From Mesorhizobium sp. M1B.F.Ca.ET.045.04.1.1 (lineage in GTDB: Bacteria; Pseudomonadota; Alphaproteobacteria; Rhizobiales; Rhizobiaceae), in assembly GCF_003952465.1 (NCBI RefSeq), contig NZ_CP034448.1, forward strand, positions 5,743,001 through 5,807,000: a DNA stretch of 64,000 nt. The letters are read 5' to 3'. The position numbers and the translations under genes are program-made. The notes below the pieces were generated by a model that saw only the letters and a list, made by a program, of their open reading frames with translations, made no database searches and had not been told where the DNA came from. This document shows positions 51,670 through 60,351 of the stretch, one piece after another. How positions within the stretch are numbered: position 1 is the stretch's first letter; each line of letters starts with the position of its first letter.

Positions 51670-51805
51670 GGTTGCGGCTGGCGCCGTAGCGTTGCAACAG
51701 CCAAATCCCCAAAGGGGAGATCGGCAGCTTCGGGCGTCACGCGCAACCTTTCCAATCGCTTCGGTTGCAACCGATTGTAAACGTTCTCTTGTGCAGTGCG
51801 GCGGC

Positions 51806-51839
51806 TTGACAAGAAACTGCTTTTGTTCTCTTTATGTTC
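51806..51839 (+). promoter_or_regulatory. dinB promoter with SOS (LexA) box
   Basis: GTTC-TCTTTAT-GTTC (51825-51839) is the alphaproteobacterial LexA box. A TTGACA (51806-51811) and CTTTAT (51830-51835), 18 bp apart, form a promoter which the box overlaps. Confidence 0.8.
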
Positions 51840-51916
51840 CGATGAACGCCGCTTACAACAGCCGCTGCTAATGCTGCAATGCCAAAAGCGGATGGGATGG
51901 AAGACGGGAGCGCGCG

Positions 51917-53179
51917 ATGCCCGCCACGAACGCCGCTTCAGCCGCCACCATCCTGCATGCCGATCTCGACGCTTTCTATGCCTCCGTCGAGCAGTTGCTC
52001 GATCCTTCGCTGCGCGGCAAGCCGATCGCGGTCGGCGGCGGCGTCGTGCTCGCCGCCTCCTATGAGGCCAAGGTTTTCGGCGTGCGCGGCGGCATGCCCG
52101 GCCGCAAGGCGCGCGAACTCTGCCCGCAGCTGATCTTCGTCGGCGGACGTTTCAGCGAATACCAGCGCCTTGGCGACGCCGCGATCAAGGTGCTCGACGA
52201 TTTCACGCCGCTGGTCGAGCGCATCTCGATCGACGAGGCCTTCGCCGACGTCGCCGGCTGCACGCATCTGTTCGGGCCGCCGGAGGAAATCGCCAAGACC
52301 ATCCGCGGCCGCGTGAAGAGCGAGCTGGGCCTGCCGATCTCGATCGGGGTGGCGCGGACGAAGCATCTGGCCAAGATCGCCTCGCAGGTGGCCAAGCCCG
52401 ACGGGCTGGTGGTGGTCGAGCCCGGTACCGAGCTCGCCTTCCTGCACGACCTGCCGGTGTCGCTGATGTGGGGCGTCGGCCCGGCGACCAAGGCCAGGCT
52501 CGCCGAGATCGGCGTCGAGACCATCGGGCAATTGGCGCGTACGCATAGCGGCGCGCTGGAACGGCTGATCGGCCATGCCGCCGGCCAGAAGCTCGCGGCG
52601 CTTGCCTGGAACCGCGACCCGCGAAAACTCCAGACACATCGCCGCGCGATTTCCGCCGGCGCGCAATCGGCGCTCGGCCGCAAGCCCGCGCTGCCGCGCG
52701 TCTTCGTGCCGACGCTTCTGCACCTGGCCGACCGCGTCGCCAGCCGCCTGCGCGCCAAGAACCGGCCCGGCCGCACGGTGACGGTGCGGGTGCGCTTTGC
52801 CGACATGCACGCGGTCACCCGCTCGGTGACGCTGGAGCAGCCGATTTCGGCCACCACGATGCTGGCCGAGATCGCCGGGGAGCTGGTGCGCGGCGTGCTC
52901 GCCGCCAACGCCCGGGAGAAGGAGATATCGCTGCTGGCGATCTCGGTCTCGCATCTGGAAGAGCATGCCGAACTGCAGCTCGAACTGCCGCTCGGCCTGA
53001 CGGATGAGAAGCTGAAGCCCGGCAGCCGCAAAGGTCTCGCCCGCTTCGGCGCCGACCGCGCCGTCGACAAGATCCGCCAACGCTTCGGCAAGGAGGCCGT
53101 CGGCTACGGCACCGTGGCGCTGGAAGCGGCGCGCTCTGTGCCCGATGAATTCAGGGAGCTGGCCGAGAAGGAGTTGTAG
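51917..53179 (+). CDS. dinB: DNA polymerase IV (Y family)
   Basis: A 420-aa Y-family polymerase. HADLDAFYASVEQLLDP holds the first catalytic Asp, SIDEAFADV the second Asp-Glu pair, SIGVARTKHLAKIASQVAKP the palm/finger junction and WGVGPATKARLAEIGVETIG the thumb HhH. The C-terminal 130 residues form the little finger. It copies past lesions with low fidelity. GGGAG precedes the ATG. A LexA box upstream shows SOS control. Confidence 0.93.
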   Translation: MPATNAASAATILHADLDAFYASVEQLLDPSLRGKPIAVGGGVVLAASYEAKVFGVRGGMPGRKARELCPQLIFVGGRFSEYQRLGDAAIKVLDDFTPLVERISIDEAFADVAGCTHLFGPPEEIAKTIRGRVKSELGLPISIGVARTKHLAKIASQVAKPDGLVVVEPGTELAFLHDLPVSLMWGVGPATKARLAEIGVETIGQLARTHSGALERLIGHAAGQKLAALAWNRDPRKLQTHRRAISAGAQSALGRKPALPRVFVPTLLHLADRVASRLRAKNRPGRTVTVRVRFADMHAVTRSVTLEQPISATTMLAEIAGELVRGVLAANAREKEISLLAISVSHLEEHAELQLELPLGLTDEKLKPGSRKGLARFGADRAVDKIRQRFGKEAVGYGTVALEAARSVPDEFRELAEKEL

Positions 53180-53193
53180 AGGGGGGGGCGCGT

Positions 53194-53577
53194 AATCTCC
53201 CCCCTTGAGGGCAGGGCTGTCCGGGGAAAGTTTTTCGGTTGCGAACAGGGCCATGGAGGACTCGCATCGATTGCATTTTTCGAGCTTTGGACCCCAATCG
53301 GTGCTCTTTCTTCCGCACCTGCTGCGGCTGGCCGGCAAAAACAATGGACGTCGCGCCCATCGAAGGTTGCGAAAGCGCGAGCAAAGACTCGTCTGCGTTG
53401 TGCAAAGATTTTCCCCGGACAGCCCTGCCTTGAGGGGGAGATGTCGCCGAAGGCGACAGAGGGGGTTGCCGCGCGTGAAGCGCCGGCGCTTGCGCGACGA
53501 AAGCTGAGGCCGGCGTTTTATGTGAGACGACCCCCTCTGGCCTGCCGGCCATCTCCCCCTCGAGGGGGGAGATTATG
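53194..53577. repeat. Intergenic palindromic repeat interrupted by a MITE
   Basis: Outer parts form the common unit: a ctccccccttgag start, gtcgccgaaggcgac core and ctgccggccatctccccctc end with a gggggagatta close. The first hairpin is split by the 220-bp element at 53210-53429. Confidence 0.8.
53210..53429. mobile_element. 220-bp MITE-like element
   Basis: Perfect 20-bp terminal inverted repeats: GGCAGGGCTGTCCGGGGAAA at 53210-53229 and its complement at 53410-53429. A 5-bp target duplication TTGAG flanks it (53205-53209, 53430-53434). Removing it restores a standard intergenic repeat hairpin. There is no ORF inside that could be a transposase, so it would need one in trans. Confidence 0.85.
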
Positions 53578-53595
53578 CGCTCCGCTTGCGCGCCC

Positions 53596-54468
53596 TCAAT
53601 CGGTCTCCGCAATCTCCCAATCCAGCCGCATCTCCGCGCTCATCGTCTCCCCGTCATCCAGCGGCGTCAGCCCCTCGCCGTGATGGGCGTCGACGGGGTG
53701 CGAGACCGGCTCGAAGCAGAAGAAGCCGGCATCGGGCGACGGCGAATAGAGGATGTAGAAGTCGAGCTCCGGCGAGGCGTTGAGCGTAATCTTGATCCCG
53801 TCCTCGAGCTGCGTGATCGAGGCGCGGCCGTTCCAGCCGTCGAAGGCGTTGTTCACCCAGTCCAGCGGCAGCGGGATGGGGCGCTCGAAATCCCAACCCG
53901 GGCGCTCGCTCACCGGCACGACGCCGACCGGCAGATGGCGCTCGTCCTCCAGCCAGACGCGCTTGGCCTTCGCCTTCAGCAGGGTCGTGTCGCCGCGCGG
54001 GAACCAGGGATGGAAACCGAGGCCGTAAGGCAGCCGCATGCCGGCGCGGTTCTCCACCGTCAGCCACGCTTCCAGCGCGCCGTCGCGCAGCGAATAGGTG
54101 ACGGAGGCCGCGTAGCGGTAGGGTCCGATGGCGCCGTCCTCGAGCACCAGTTCGGCCTCGGTATCGGTGCGATCGACAAGCCGCCACGGCTTCTGAAAAC
54201 CGTCACCATGGATCGGAAAGGCCTCGCCAGGCACATTCGGCGCGACGGCATGGAAGCGGCCGCCGAAGGTGAAGCCGCCGCCGGAAATGCGGTTCGACCA
54301 CGGCACCAGGAGCTGGCAGCCGGACGCGCCGGTGCCGTCCCCCGGCTTCAGCAGCGCGATCGGCGCGCTGCCGATGACCAGCGCGTCATAGCGGGCGATC
54401 GCCGCGCCGTTTTCCGGCGCCAAAACCAGCCTCGATTGTCCGTCGTTCAGCTCGATCGCGCCAGCCAT
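53596..54468 (-). CDS. Aldose 1-epimerase family protein
   Basis: A 290-aa galactose-mutarotase-fold protein. VPWSNRISGGGFTFGGRFH and FPIHGDGFQKPWRLVDRTD carry the first catalytic His, LPYGLGFHPWFPRGDT the second His, and VSHPVDAHHGEGLTPLDDGE the end of the active site. It interconverts sugar anomers for the neighbouring dehydrogenase. ATG 54468 follows the SDR stop by 4 bp. Confidence 0.88.
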   Translation of the reverse strand: MAGAIELNDGQSRLVLAPENGAAIARYDALVIGSAPIALLKPGDGTGASGCQLLVPWSNRISGGGFTFGGRFHAVAPNVPGEAFPIHGDGFQKPWRLVDRTDTEAELVLEDGAIGPYRYAASVTYSLRDGALEAWLTVENRAGMRLPYGLGFHPWFPRGDTTLLKAKAKRVWLEDERHLPVGVVPVSERPGWDFERPIPLPLDWVNNAFDGWNGRASITQLEDGIKITLNASPELDFYILYSPSPDAGFFCFEPVSHPVDAHHGEGLTPLDDGETMSAEMRLDWEIAETD

Positions 54469-54472
54469 GCTC

Positions 54473-55237
54473 TCACCAGCCGCCATCGATGGCGATGTTC
54501 TGGCCGCTGATCATGTCGGAAGCCGGCGAGACGAGGAACAGCACGAGCTCGGCGACGTTCTCAGGCTCGATGCGCTTCTTAAGGCTTTGGTTCTCCAGGA
54601 TCCAGTCATTGTACTCTCTCAACCGGTCGCCGAAGACGCGCTCCTCGGCCTCCGAGACCACCGCGCCGGGCGACACCGCGTTGACGCGGATGCCGTGCGG
54701 CCCGAGCTCGCGCGCCAGCGATTTGGTGAGGCCAAGCATGGCGCCCTTCGACGCGACATAGGGCACGTAGCCGTCCCAGCGGCCGTTGAGCGTGATCGAG
54801 CAGAAGTTCACGATCTTGCCGTAGCCCTTGGCCTTCATGCCCGGCGCGCAGGCCCGCGCCAGCGCAAACGCCGCCGAAGAGTTGACGCGGATCTGGTCCT
54901 CATATTCGGCCAGCGAGAATTCCTCGAACGGCCGGTTGATGATCAGCGCCGCGTTGTTGATCAATATGTCGATGCCGCCTTCGCTCGCGGCCAGCGCGGC
55001 AACGGCCGCTTCCGCCTTGGCCAGCCGGTTGAGATCGCAGCCGACGAAAGCGATATCGCCCTTGGCCTGCCGGGCAAGTGCCGCCACCGTCTGCTCGGCA
55101 TCGCTGATGTCGGGGCGGTCGAGCACCAGCACGCGCGCGCCGGCTCGGGCCAGCGTTACCGCCTGGGCCCGGCCGAGCGAGCCGAGGCCGCCCGTCAAAA
55201 GCACGACACGACCGGCAAGGACTTTCATTGCCGCCAT
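54473..55237 (-). CDS. SDR family sugar dehydrogenase
   Basis: A 254-aa classical short-chain dehydrogenase. VVLLTGGLGSLGRAQAVTLA is the NAD(P)-binding motif, VLDRPDISDAEQTV shows an Asp that favours NAD, ILINNAALI the NNA motif, and YVPYVASKGAMLGLTKSLAR the Tyr-x3-Lys site with FCSITLNG giving the Ser. Ends in DGGW. In this locus it most likely oxidises the imported sugar at C1 to a lactone. Confidence 0.88.
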   Translation of the reverse strand: MAAMKVLAGRVVLLTGGLGSLGRAQAVTLARAGARVLVLDRPDISDAEQTVAALARQAKGDIAFVGCDLNRLAKAEAAVAALAASEGGIDILINNAALIINRPFEEFSLAEYEDQIRVNSSAAFALARACAPGMKAKGYGKIVNFCSITLNGRWDGYVPYVASKGAMLGLTKSLARELGPHGIRVNAVSPGAVVSEAEERVFGDRLREYNDWILENQSLKKRIEPENVAELVLFLVSPASDMISGQNIAIDGGW

Positions 55238-55271
55238 TGCCGCCTCCTATTCCGATATGGAAAGCACTTCA

Positions 55272-56003
55272 TCACAGGATGCCCTGGACCTCGTCGATCG
55301 AGGTGTCCTCCATGCGCTTGTCCAGCACCACTTCGCCGCGCGCCATGGCCACCACGCGGTCGCAGCATTCGAAGACGTGGTGCATGTTGTGGCTGATGAA
55401 GACGGTGGTGATGCCCTGTTCCTTCAGGCCGCGCACGAAGCCGATCACCTTGTTCGTCTCCTTGACCGAGAGATGGTTGGTCGGCTCATCGAGGATCATC
55501 ACCTTCGACTTGAAATGCATGGCGCGCGCGATCGCGACGCCCTGGCGCTGGCCGCCGGAGAGCTCGCCGACCAGCGCATCGGGCGAGCGCAGATGCAGGT
55601 CGACATTGGCGATGGCGCGGATGCTCTCCTCGGCCATCTTCTTCTGGTCGAGAATACCGACGCCGAGCACCGAAAAGCGCGTTGGCTCGCGGCCGATGAA
55701 CAGGTTCCTGGCGATCGACATGGTGGGGACCATGGAGTTGTACTGGTAGATGGTCTCGATGCCGAGAGCCATCGCGTCGCGCGGCGTCGCGATGCTGACC
55801 GCCCTGCCCTCGACCTTGATCTCGCCCTGGTCGGCGCGATGGACGCCGGACAGGATGTTGATCAAGGTCGACTTGCCGGCGCCGTTGTCGCCGACCAGGC
55901 CGAGCGCCTCGCCGCGGCGGAAGTCCAGCGTGACGCCTTTCAGCGCATGCACGCCGGAATACCATTTGTGCAGGTTGCGCACCGAGATGATCGCGTCGCT
56001 CAC
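55272..56003 (-). CDS. Sugar ABC transporter ATPase, single-domain
   Basis: A 243-aa ATPase from GTG 56003 (GGAGGG site). Walker A is GDNGAGKSTLINILSG, signature LSGGQRQGVAIARA, Walker B KVMILDEPTNHLS and the switch His in VFISHNMHHV. It is a one-domain protein like FrcA, unlike the usual two-domain sugar ATPases. It works with the upstream permease. Confidence 0.9.
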   Translation of the reverse strand: MSDAIISVRNLHKWYSGVHALKGVTLDFRRGEALGLVGDNGAGKSTLINILSGVHRADQGEIKVEGRAVSIATPRDAMALGIETIYQYNSMVPTMSIARNLFIGREPTRFSVLGVGILDQKKMAEESIRAIANVDLHLRSPDALVGELSGGQRQGVAIARAMHFKSKVMILDEPTNHLSVKETNKVIGFVRGLKEQGITTVFISHNMHHVFECCDRVVAMARGEVVLDKRMEDTSIDEVQGIL

Positions 56004-56007
56004 GGCT

Positions 56008-56985
56008 TCAGCCCTCCATCTTGATCGCCTTGGCGCGCTTGCGCATCCAGGCATTGGCGACGACGGCGAAGATGGTGAGGAAGCCGATGGCGAACTTGAA
56101 CCAGTTGGCGTCGACATGGCTGAGCACCAGGCCGTTGTCGATGACGCGGATCAGCGTCGTGCCGATGATGCCGCCCATGACGGTGCCGATGCCGCCGGTG
56201 AGCGAGGCGCCGCCGATGACGGCGGAGGCCACCGCCTGCAGCTCCATCCCCTCGCCGATCGAAGGCAAGGGCGAGCCTAGCCGCAGCACCTGCAGCATGC
56301 CGGCGAAGCCGGACAGCACCGAGCACAGCATGAAGCAGACGATCTTGACCCTGGCGGTCGGGATGCCCATCGAAGCGGCGGCCGGCAGGAAGCCGCCGGT
56401 GGCCTTGATCCAGTTGCCGAAATTGGTGCGCGACAGCATCAGCGAGGTCAGGACCGCAACCACCACGAACCACAGGAACGACATGCGGAACATGTTGCCC
56501 GGCCCGACGAAGGAGGTGAACAGCCAGTTGGGCAGGTCGGCGGGCAGCAGCGGCGGGAAGCCGCCGGAGACGACGACGGTGAGCGAGCGCGCCATGAACA
56601 GCATGCCGAGCGTGGTGATGAAGCTCGGTATGGCGAAGCGGATGGTGACGTAGCCGTTGATGAAGCCGATCGCCGCGCAGACCATAAGCCCGGCAAGCAG
56701 CGCCAGCGGGAACGGGGCGCCATGCACCATCAGCACCGCCATGGTCATCGGCATCAGGGCGAAGACCGAGCCGACCGAGAGATCGAACTCGCCGCTGATC
56801 ATCAGGATGGTGACGCCGATGGCGACGAGGCCGGCCTCCGGCAGGATGCCGAGGATGCCGCGCAGATTGTCCTGGTTGAGGAACACGCCATGCGAGCGGA
56901 CCTGGAACAGGACGATGAGCAGCAGCAAAAGGATCAGCCCGGCCAGCTCCGGCTTTTCGAGATAGGTCTTGAACAGGCGCTTCAA
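56008..56985 (-). CDS. Sugar ABC transporter permease
   Basis: A 325-aa permease from TTG 56985 after GGAGCC. About ten transmembrane helices, with ISGEFDLSVGSVFALM and VIGGASLTGGIGTVMGGIIG typical of the RbsC/FrcC family. The frame stays open for 64 codons upstream, but this part comes from the intergenic repeat and is unlikely to be translated. Confidence 0.88.
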   Translation of the reverse strand: MKRLFKTYLEKPELAGLILLLLLIVLFQVRSHGVFLNQDNLRGILGILPEAGLVAIGVTILMISGEFDLSVGSVFALMPMTMAVLMVHGAPFPLALLAGLMVCAAIGFINGYVTIRFAIPSFITTLGMLFMARSLTVVVSGGFPPLLPADLPNWLFTSFVGPGNMFRMSFLWFVVVAVLTSLMLSRTNFGNWIKATGGFLPAAASMGIPTARVKIVCFMLCSVLSGFAGMLQVLRLGSPLPSIGEGMELQAVASAVIGGASLTGGIGTVMGGIIGTTLIRVIDNGLVLSHVDANWFKFAIGFLTIFAVVANAWMRKRAKAIKMEG

Positions 56986-57059
56986 CGAAAGGCTCCGGGT
57001 TCGGGATTTATGCAGCGTATCGGCGGCGCCTAGAACCGTCGAAGGTACTGTGGCGCCGC

Positions 57060-57235
57060 GTTCCTTCACACCCCCCTCTGTCCTGCCGGACATCTCCCCC
57101 GCAAGGGGGGAGATTGGCAGCTCCGACGCTTCGCTCATTCCTGCAACATTGACGATTGGCGAAAGCCGGCGCGACATCCGATCTCCCTGCGGGGAGATGT
57201 CTGGCAGGACAGAGGGGGTGCTGTCCCGCCAACGT
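57060..57235. repeat. Two adjoining intergenic repeat units within the sugar operon
   Basis: Plus strand: a half unit with tgtcctgccggacatctccc and cgcaaggggggagattggca, then gatctccctgcggggagatg with tctggcaggacagagggggt in the opposite sense. They sit between the binding-protein and permease genes and would form hairpins in the operon mRNA. Confidence 0.7.
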
Positions 57236-57276
57236 TTCGGCGACGGGCGTTTCGGCCAATCTCCTGCGTATGCGTC

Positions 57277-58254
57277 TCAGCGCATCCCCTGGGCGGACAG
57301 CGCCATGATGCTGTCCGCCTCCTTCGGCCGCACGATGCCCTGGCCTGTGTCGATGTCCGATGGGGCAAGGCCGATCTTCTTGCTGAGATAGGCTTCCATC
57401 ACCGGCATGAAGCCCTGCATGTAGGGCTGCTGGTCGACCAGCGCCTGGACGTAGCCCTTCTGCATCTGCTGCAGCACCTCTGGCACGAGGTCGAAGCCGC
57501 CGAGCAGCACCTTGCCCGGCGCCACGCCGCGATCGGCCAGCACGCGCGCTACGCCGGCGCACCAGAAGCCGGTGTCGAAATAGGCCGTGGTGTCGGGATG
57601 GGCGTTCAAATAGGCGCCGACACGATCGGAGGTGATAGCGAGATCGGTGCCGCTGTCGATGCGCTCCCACGACACGTCGCGGTCCTTATGGGCGGCCTTG
57701 TATTCCTCGAGAAACTGCATGACGCCGGCGCCGCGGGTTTCCGACCAGTTCTGGCCGGGGGCGGAGATGCCGACCAGCACCTTGATCGGACCGTCCTTGG
57801 GGAAGCTCTCGGAAATCGCCTTGGCGAGCGAATAGCCGGCGGGCTTGAAACCCTGGCCGACGAAGGCTTGCCGGGCATTGCCCTTGGCGCCTTCGGTGTC
57901 GTCGACATTGACGGCGATCACCAGCACGCCGGCGTCACGCGCCTCCTTGATGACGTCGTCGAAGGCGTGGTCGTCGACGATCGAGGTGAGCAGCGCGTCG
58001 GGCTTGGCGGCAAGCGCCGCGCGCATGTTGGCGACCTGCTGCTCGATCGAGCCCTCGGTCTGGGTAAAGACCATATTGCAGGTTGCCTCGACCTTGGCGC
58101 AGCCGTCGTCAAAACCTTTCTTCACCGCCTGCCAGAAGGTGTTGGAGGCCGAGGAATGGTGGGTGAAGACGATGTTGAGCCCGTCGGCTTTGGCGGCCGA
58201 CTGCCCGCCGATGAGGGCGGCGCCGAGCAATAGCATTGCGGTGAGTTTTCTCAT
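57277..58254 (-). CDS. Sugar ABC transporter substrate-binding protein
   Basis: A 325-aa periplasmic protein with signal peptide TAMLLLGAALIGGQSAAKAD. The two-lobed peripla_BP_4 fold is seen in NIVFTHHSSASNTFWQAVKK, KPDALLTSIVDDHAFDDVIK and VLLGGFDLVPEVLQQMQKGY. It is the sugar-binding component of the transporter encoded next to it. The ligand cannot be deduced. Confidence 0.9.
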   Translation of the reverse strand: MRKLTAMLLLGAALIGGQSAAKADGLNIVFTHHSSASNTFWQAVKKGFDDGCAKVEATCNMVFTQTEGSIEQQVANMRAALAAKPDALLTSIVDDHAFDDVIKEARDAGVLVIAVNVDDTEGAKGNARQAFVGQGFKPAGYSLAKAISESFPKDGPIKVLVGISAPGQNWSETRGAGVMQFLEEYKAAHKDRDVSWERIDSGTDLAITSDRVGAYLNAHPDTTAYFDTGFWCAGVARVLADRGVAPGKVLLGGFDLVPEVLQQMQKGYVQALVDQQPYMQGFMPVMEAYLSKKIGLAPSDIDTGQGIVRPKEADSIMALSAQGMR

Positions 58255-58419
58255 GTCTGTTCCTCCCTTTGGATCTTTCTAAATGTCTGACCGGTCGCTG
58301 ACGCGGCGGTGGACGGTGTAGGCCTTGCCAAGATCGGGACTGAGCGCCAGACCCAGCCCAGGCGGGCGGCACGGTGACATGGTGCGGGACTGAGCGCCCC
58401 CCCGCCGGCGGCACGGTGA

Positions 58420-59520
58420 TCATGCCGTCTTCACCTCGGGCAGCGCCGTCACCAGGTCGCGGTACCAAGTGCGGTAGAAGGCGCGCACGCTTTCCTGGAC
58501 GAGCGCGTTGGGGGCGTTGAGCGACAGATGCGTCGAGGCGGCGAGCACGACCGGACCGGTGCAGTCATGCGGCGCCACAGGCAGCCGCCAGGCCTCGGCC
58601 ATCGAAGCGATCTTGCGCGCCTCCGACAGGCCGCCGCACCAGGAGATGTCGAGCATGACGATGCCAGCCGCGCCGGTTTCCAACAGGTCACGGAAGGCCC
58701 AGCGGCTGCCCAGCGTCTCCGAGGCCGAGATCGGCGCCGGGCTGGCGGCGGCGTAGCGCTTGAGGTCGCCGAGGCTGTCCATGCGGATCGGGTCCTCATG
58801 CCAGTATGTGGCGAAGGGCCTCAGCGCCTCGGCGATCTTGATCGCCGGCAAGAGCTGCCACATCGAGTGGAACTCGACCATGACGTCCATCTTGTCGCCG
58901 ACGGCTTTGCGAATCTTCTCAAAGGGTTGCAGCGCCGCCTTCAGGTCGGCCGCCGAGATGTCGTTGCCGCGCATCTTTTCCGCCGCGTGGTCGAACGGCC
59001 AGATCTTCATGCCGGTGATGCCGTCTTCGAGCAGCTCCTCGGCGAGCTCACCGGCGCGGATGAGGAAGGCATTGAGGTCGTCATAGTCCCGCCCGGCGCC
59101 GATGCCGTAATTGGCCGTCGTCTGGCCCTTGGCGTCCTTGATGTATTCGGTGCCGGCGCAGGTGTTGTAGGTGCGGATGGAGCGGCGGCTGAAGCCGCCA
59201 AGCAACTGCGCGACCGGCTGGCCCGTCGCCTTGCCGAAAATGTCCCACAGCGCGATGTCGAAGGCCGAGTTGCCGCGCACCTCGGCGCCGCTGGAGCGGA
59301 AGCCGAGATAGCCGACGAGGTCGGCGGCCAAGAGGTCGATCTGCAGCGGATCGCGGCCGATGACGCGTGGCGCGACATATTCGTGCAGATATTCCTCGAC
59401 CGTGCGCGACAGGTAGAAGGTCTCGCCCAGCCCGGTGATGCCCTCGTCGGTATGGACCTCGACCCAGAGCAGGTTGGGCCGCTCCTCGATGCGGATGGTC
59501 TCGATGGCGCGGATCTTCAT
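58420..59520 (-). CDS. Enolase-superfamily (mandelate racemase/muconate lactonizing type) sugar-acid dehydratase
   Basis: A 366-aa protein. GITGMKIWPF gives the Lys-type motif at the end of the second strand; metal ligands are in VMVEFHSMW, YWHEDPIRM and ISASETLG. The His-Asp part of the active site is PHDCTGPVVLAAS. The family removes water from aldonic acids or epimerises them. The neighbouring lactonase and sugar dehydrogenase support an aldonate dehydratase role. Confidence 0.85.
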   Translation of the reverse strand: MKIRAIETIRIEERPNLLWVEVHTDEGITGLGETFYLSRTVEEYLHEYVAPRVIGRDPLQIDLLAADLVGYLGFRSSGAEVRGNSAFDIALWDIFGKATGQPVAQLLGGFSRRSIRTYNTCAGTEYIKDAKGQTTANYGIGAGRDYDDLNAFLIRAGELAEELLEDGITGMKIWPFDHAAEKMRGNDISAADLKAALQPFEKIRKAVGDKMDVMVEFHSMWQLLPAIKIAEALRPFATYWHEDPIRMDSLGDLKRYAAASPAPISASETLGSRWAFRDLLETGAAGIVMLDISWCGGLSEARKIASMAEAWRLPVAPHDCTGPVVLAASTHLSLNAPNALVQESVRAFYRTWYRDLVTALPEVKTA

Positions 59521-59535
59521 CAGGCAATCCCCATC

Positions 59536-60255
59536 TCAGGCAATTCCCGCGTCGAGCAGCGCCTTGACGCTCTTGTCGAAATGCTCGGCCATGTGCTCGG
59601 CCGCCAGCCGCGGATCGCCCTTGAGGATGGCGTCGGCGATGTCCTCATGGCCCTTGATCATCTTGAGCTGGTCCTCGTCGGAGGAGCGGGTGCGCCAGCC
59701 GATCACCCAGGTGCGTCGCGTGACGCCGCTGAAGGCGGTGACGATGAGCGAAAAGACCGGATTGTGCGAGGCCGCCGCGATCGCCTCGTGGAAGGCGATG
59801 TCGTGCTCCATGACGGTCTCGGGGTTCTTGAATTTCTCGCGCATCAGCCGGGCCGACCGGGCAATCGCCGCGGCTTCCTGATCGGTGCGGCGCAGAGCCG
59901 CGAGCGCCACGGTGCGCATCTCGATCGTGCGCCTGACGTCATAGACCTGCTGCACGCTGATCTGCTGGGTCGTGATGCCGTGCTCGATCACCATCGACAT
60001 GGCGCCGGTGTCGAGCTTGGCGACGGTGGCGCGGCGCCCGGCGCTCATGTCGATCAGACGCATCGCCGACAGCGAGCGGAAGGCCTCCCGCACGACGGTG
60101 CGGGAAACGTTGAGCTGGCGCGTCATGGCGGCTTCGCTGGGCAGCGGATCGCCCGGCGCAAGGCCTTCCGAGCGGATGTGCTGGGTGATCGCCTGGATCG
60201 CCGTGCTGACCAGGCCAGGATTCGGCTCATCCGGTGGGTCCGTCTGCTCCTGCAT
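59536..60255 (-). CDS. GntR family (FadR-type) transcriptional regulator
   Basis: A 239-aa protein. The winged helix is PLPSEAAMTRQLNVSRTVVR with EAFRSLSAMRLIDMSAGRRA. The C-terminal all-helical FCD ligand-binding domain contains HDIAFHEAIAAASHNPVFSL, which usually binds metal and a carboxylate. It lies between the catabolic genes and the lactonase, so it probably represses both and responds to a sugar acid. Confidence 0.9.
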   Translation of the reverse strand: MQEQTDPPDEPNPGLVSTAIQAITQHIRSEGLAPGDPLPSEAAMTRQLNVSRTVVREAFRSLSAMRLIDMSAGRRATVAKLDTGAMSMVIEHGITTQQISVQQVYDVRRTIEMRTVALAALRRTDQEAAAIARSARLMREKFKNPETVMEHDIAFHEAIAAASHNPVFSLIVTAFSGVTRRTWVIGWRTRSSDEDQLKMIKGHEDIADAILKGDPRLAAEHMAEHFDKSVKALLDAGIA

Positions 60256-60268
60256 TCTGCTCCCTCGA

Positions 60269-60285
60269 AACCTGTATGATAGGTT
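60269..60285. promoter_or_regulatory. Likely GntR operator
   Basis: AACCT-GTATGAT-AGGTT, 5-bp inverted arms with a 7-bp centre, between the divergent GntR and SMP-30 genes, 14 bp before the regulator's start. Confidence 0.55.
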
Positions 60286-60351
60286 GTTATTGAATTGCTC
60301 ATAGTTCAGGCAAAAGATATATGTCAAGCGCATTTCCGGGGGAGGAACCTG

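Noticed and set aside
53205-53507. Possible protein in the MITE
   Set aside because: The open frame continues out of the element and shows no domain; nothing like a transposase.
56986-57177. N-terminal extension of the sugar permease
   Set aside because: It is translated intergenic repeat and lacks a ribosome site; the family start is at the TTG at 56985.
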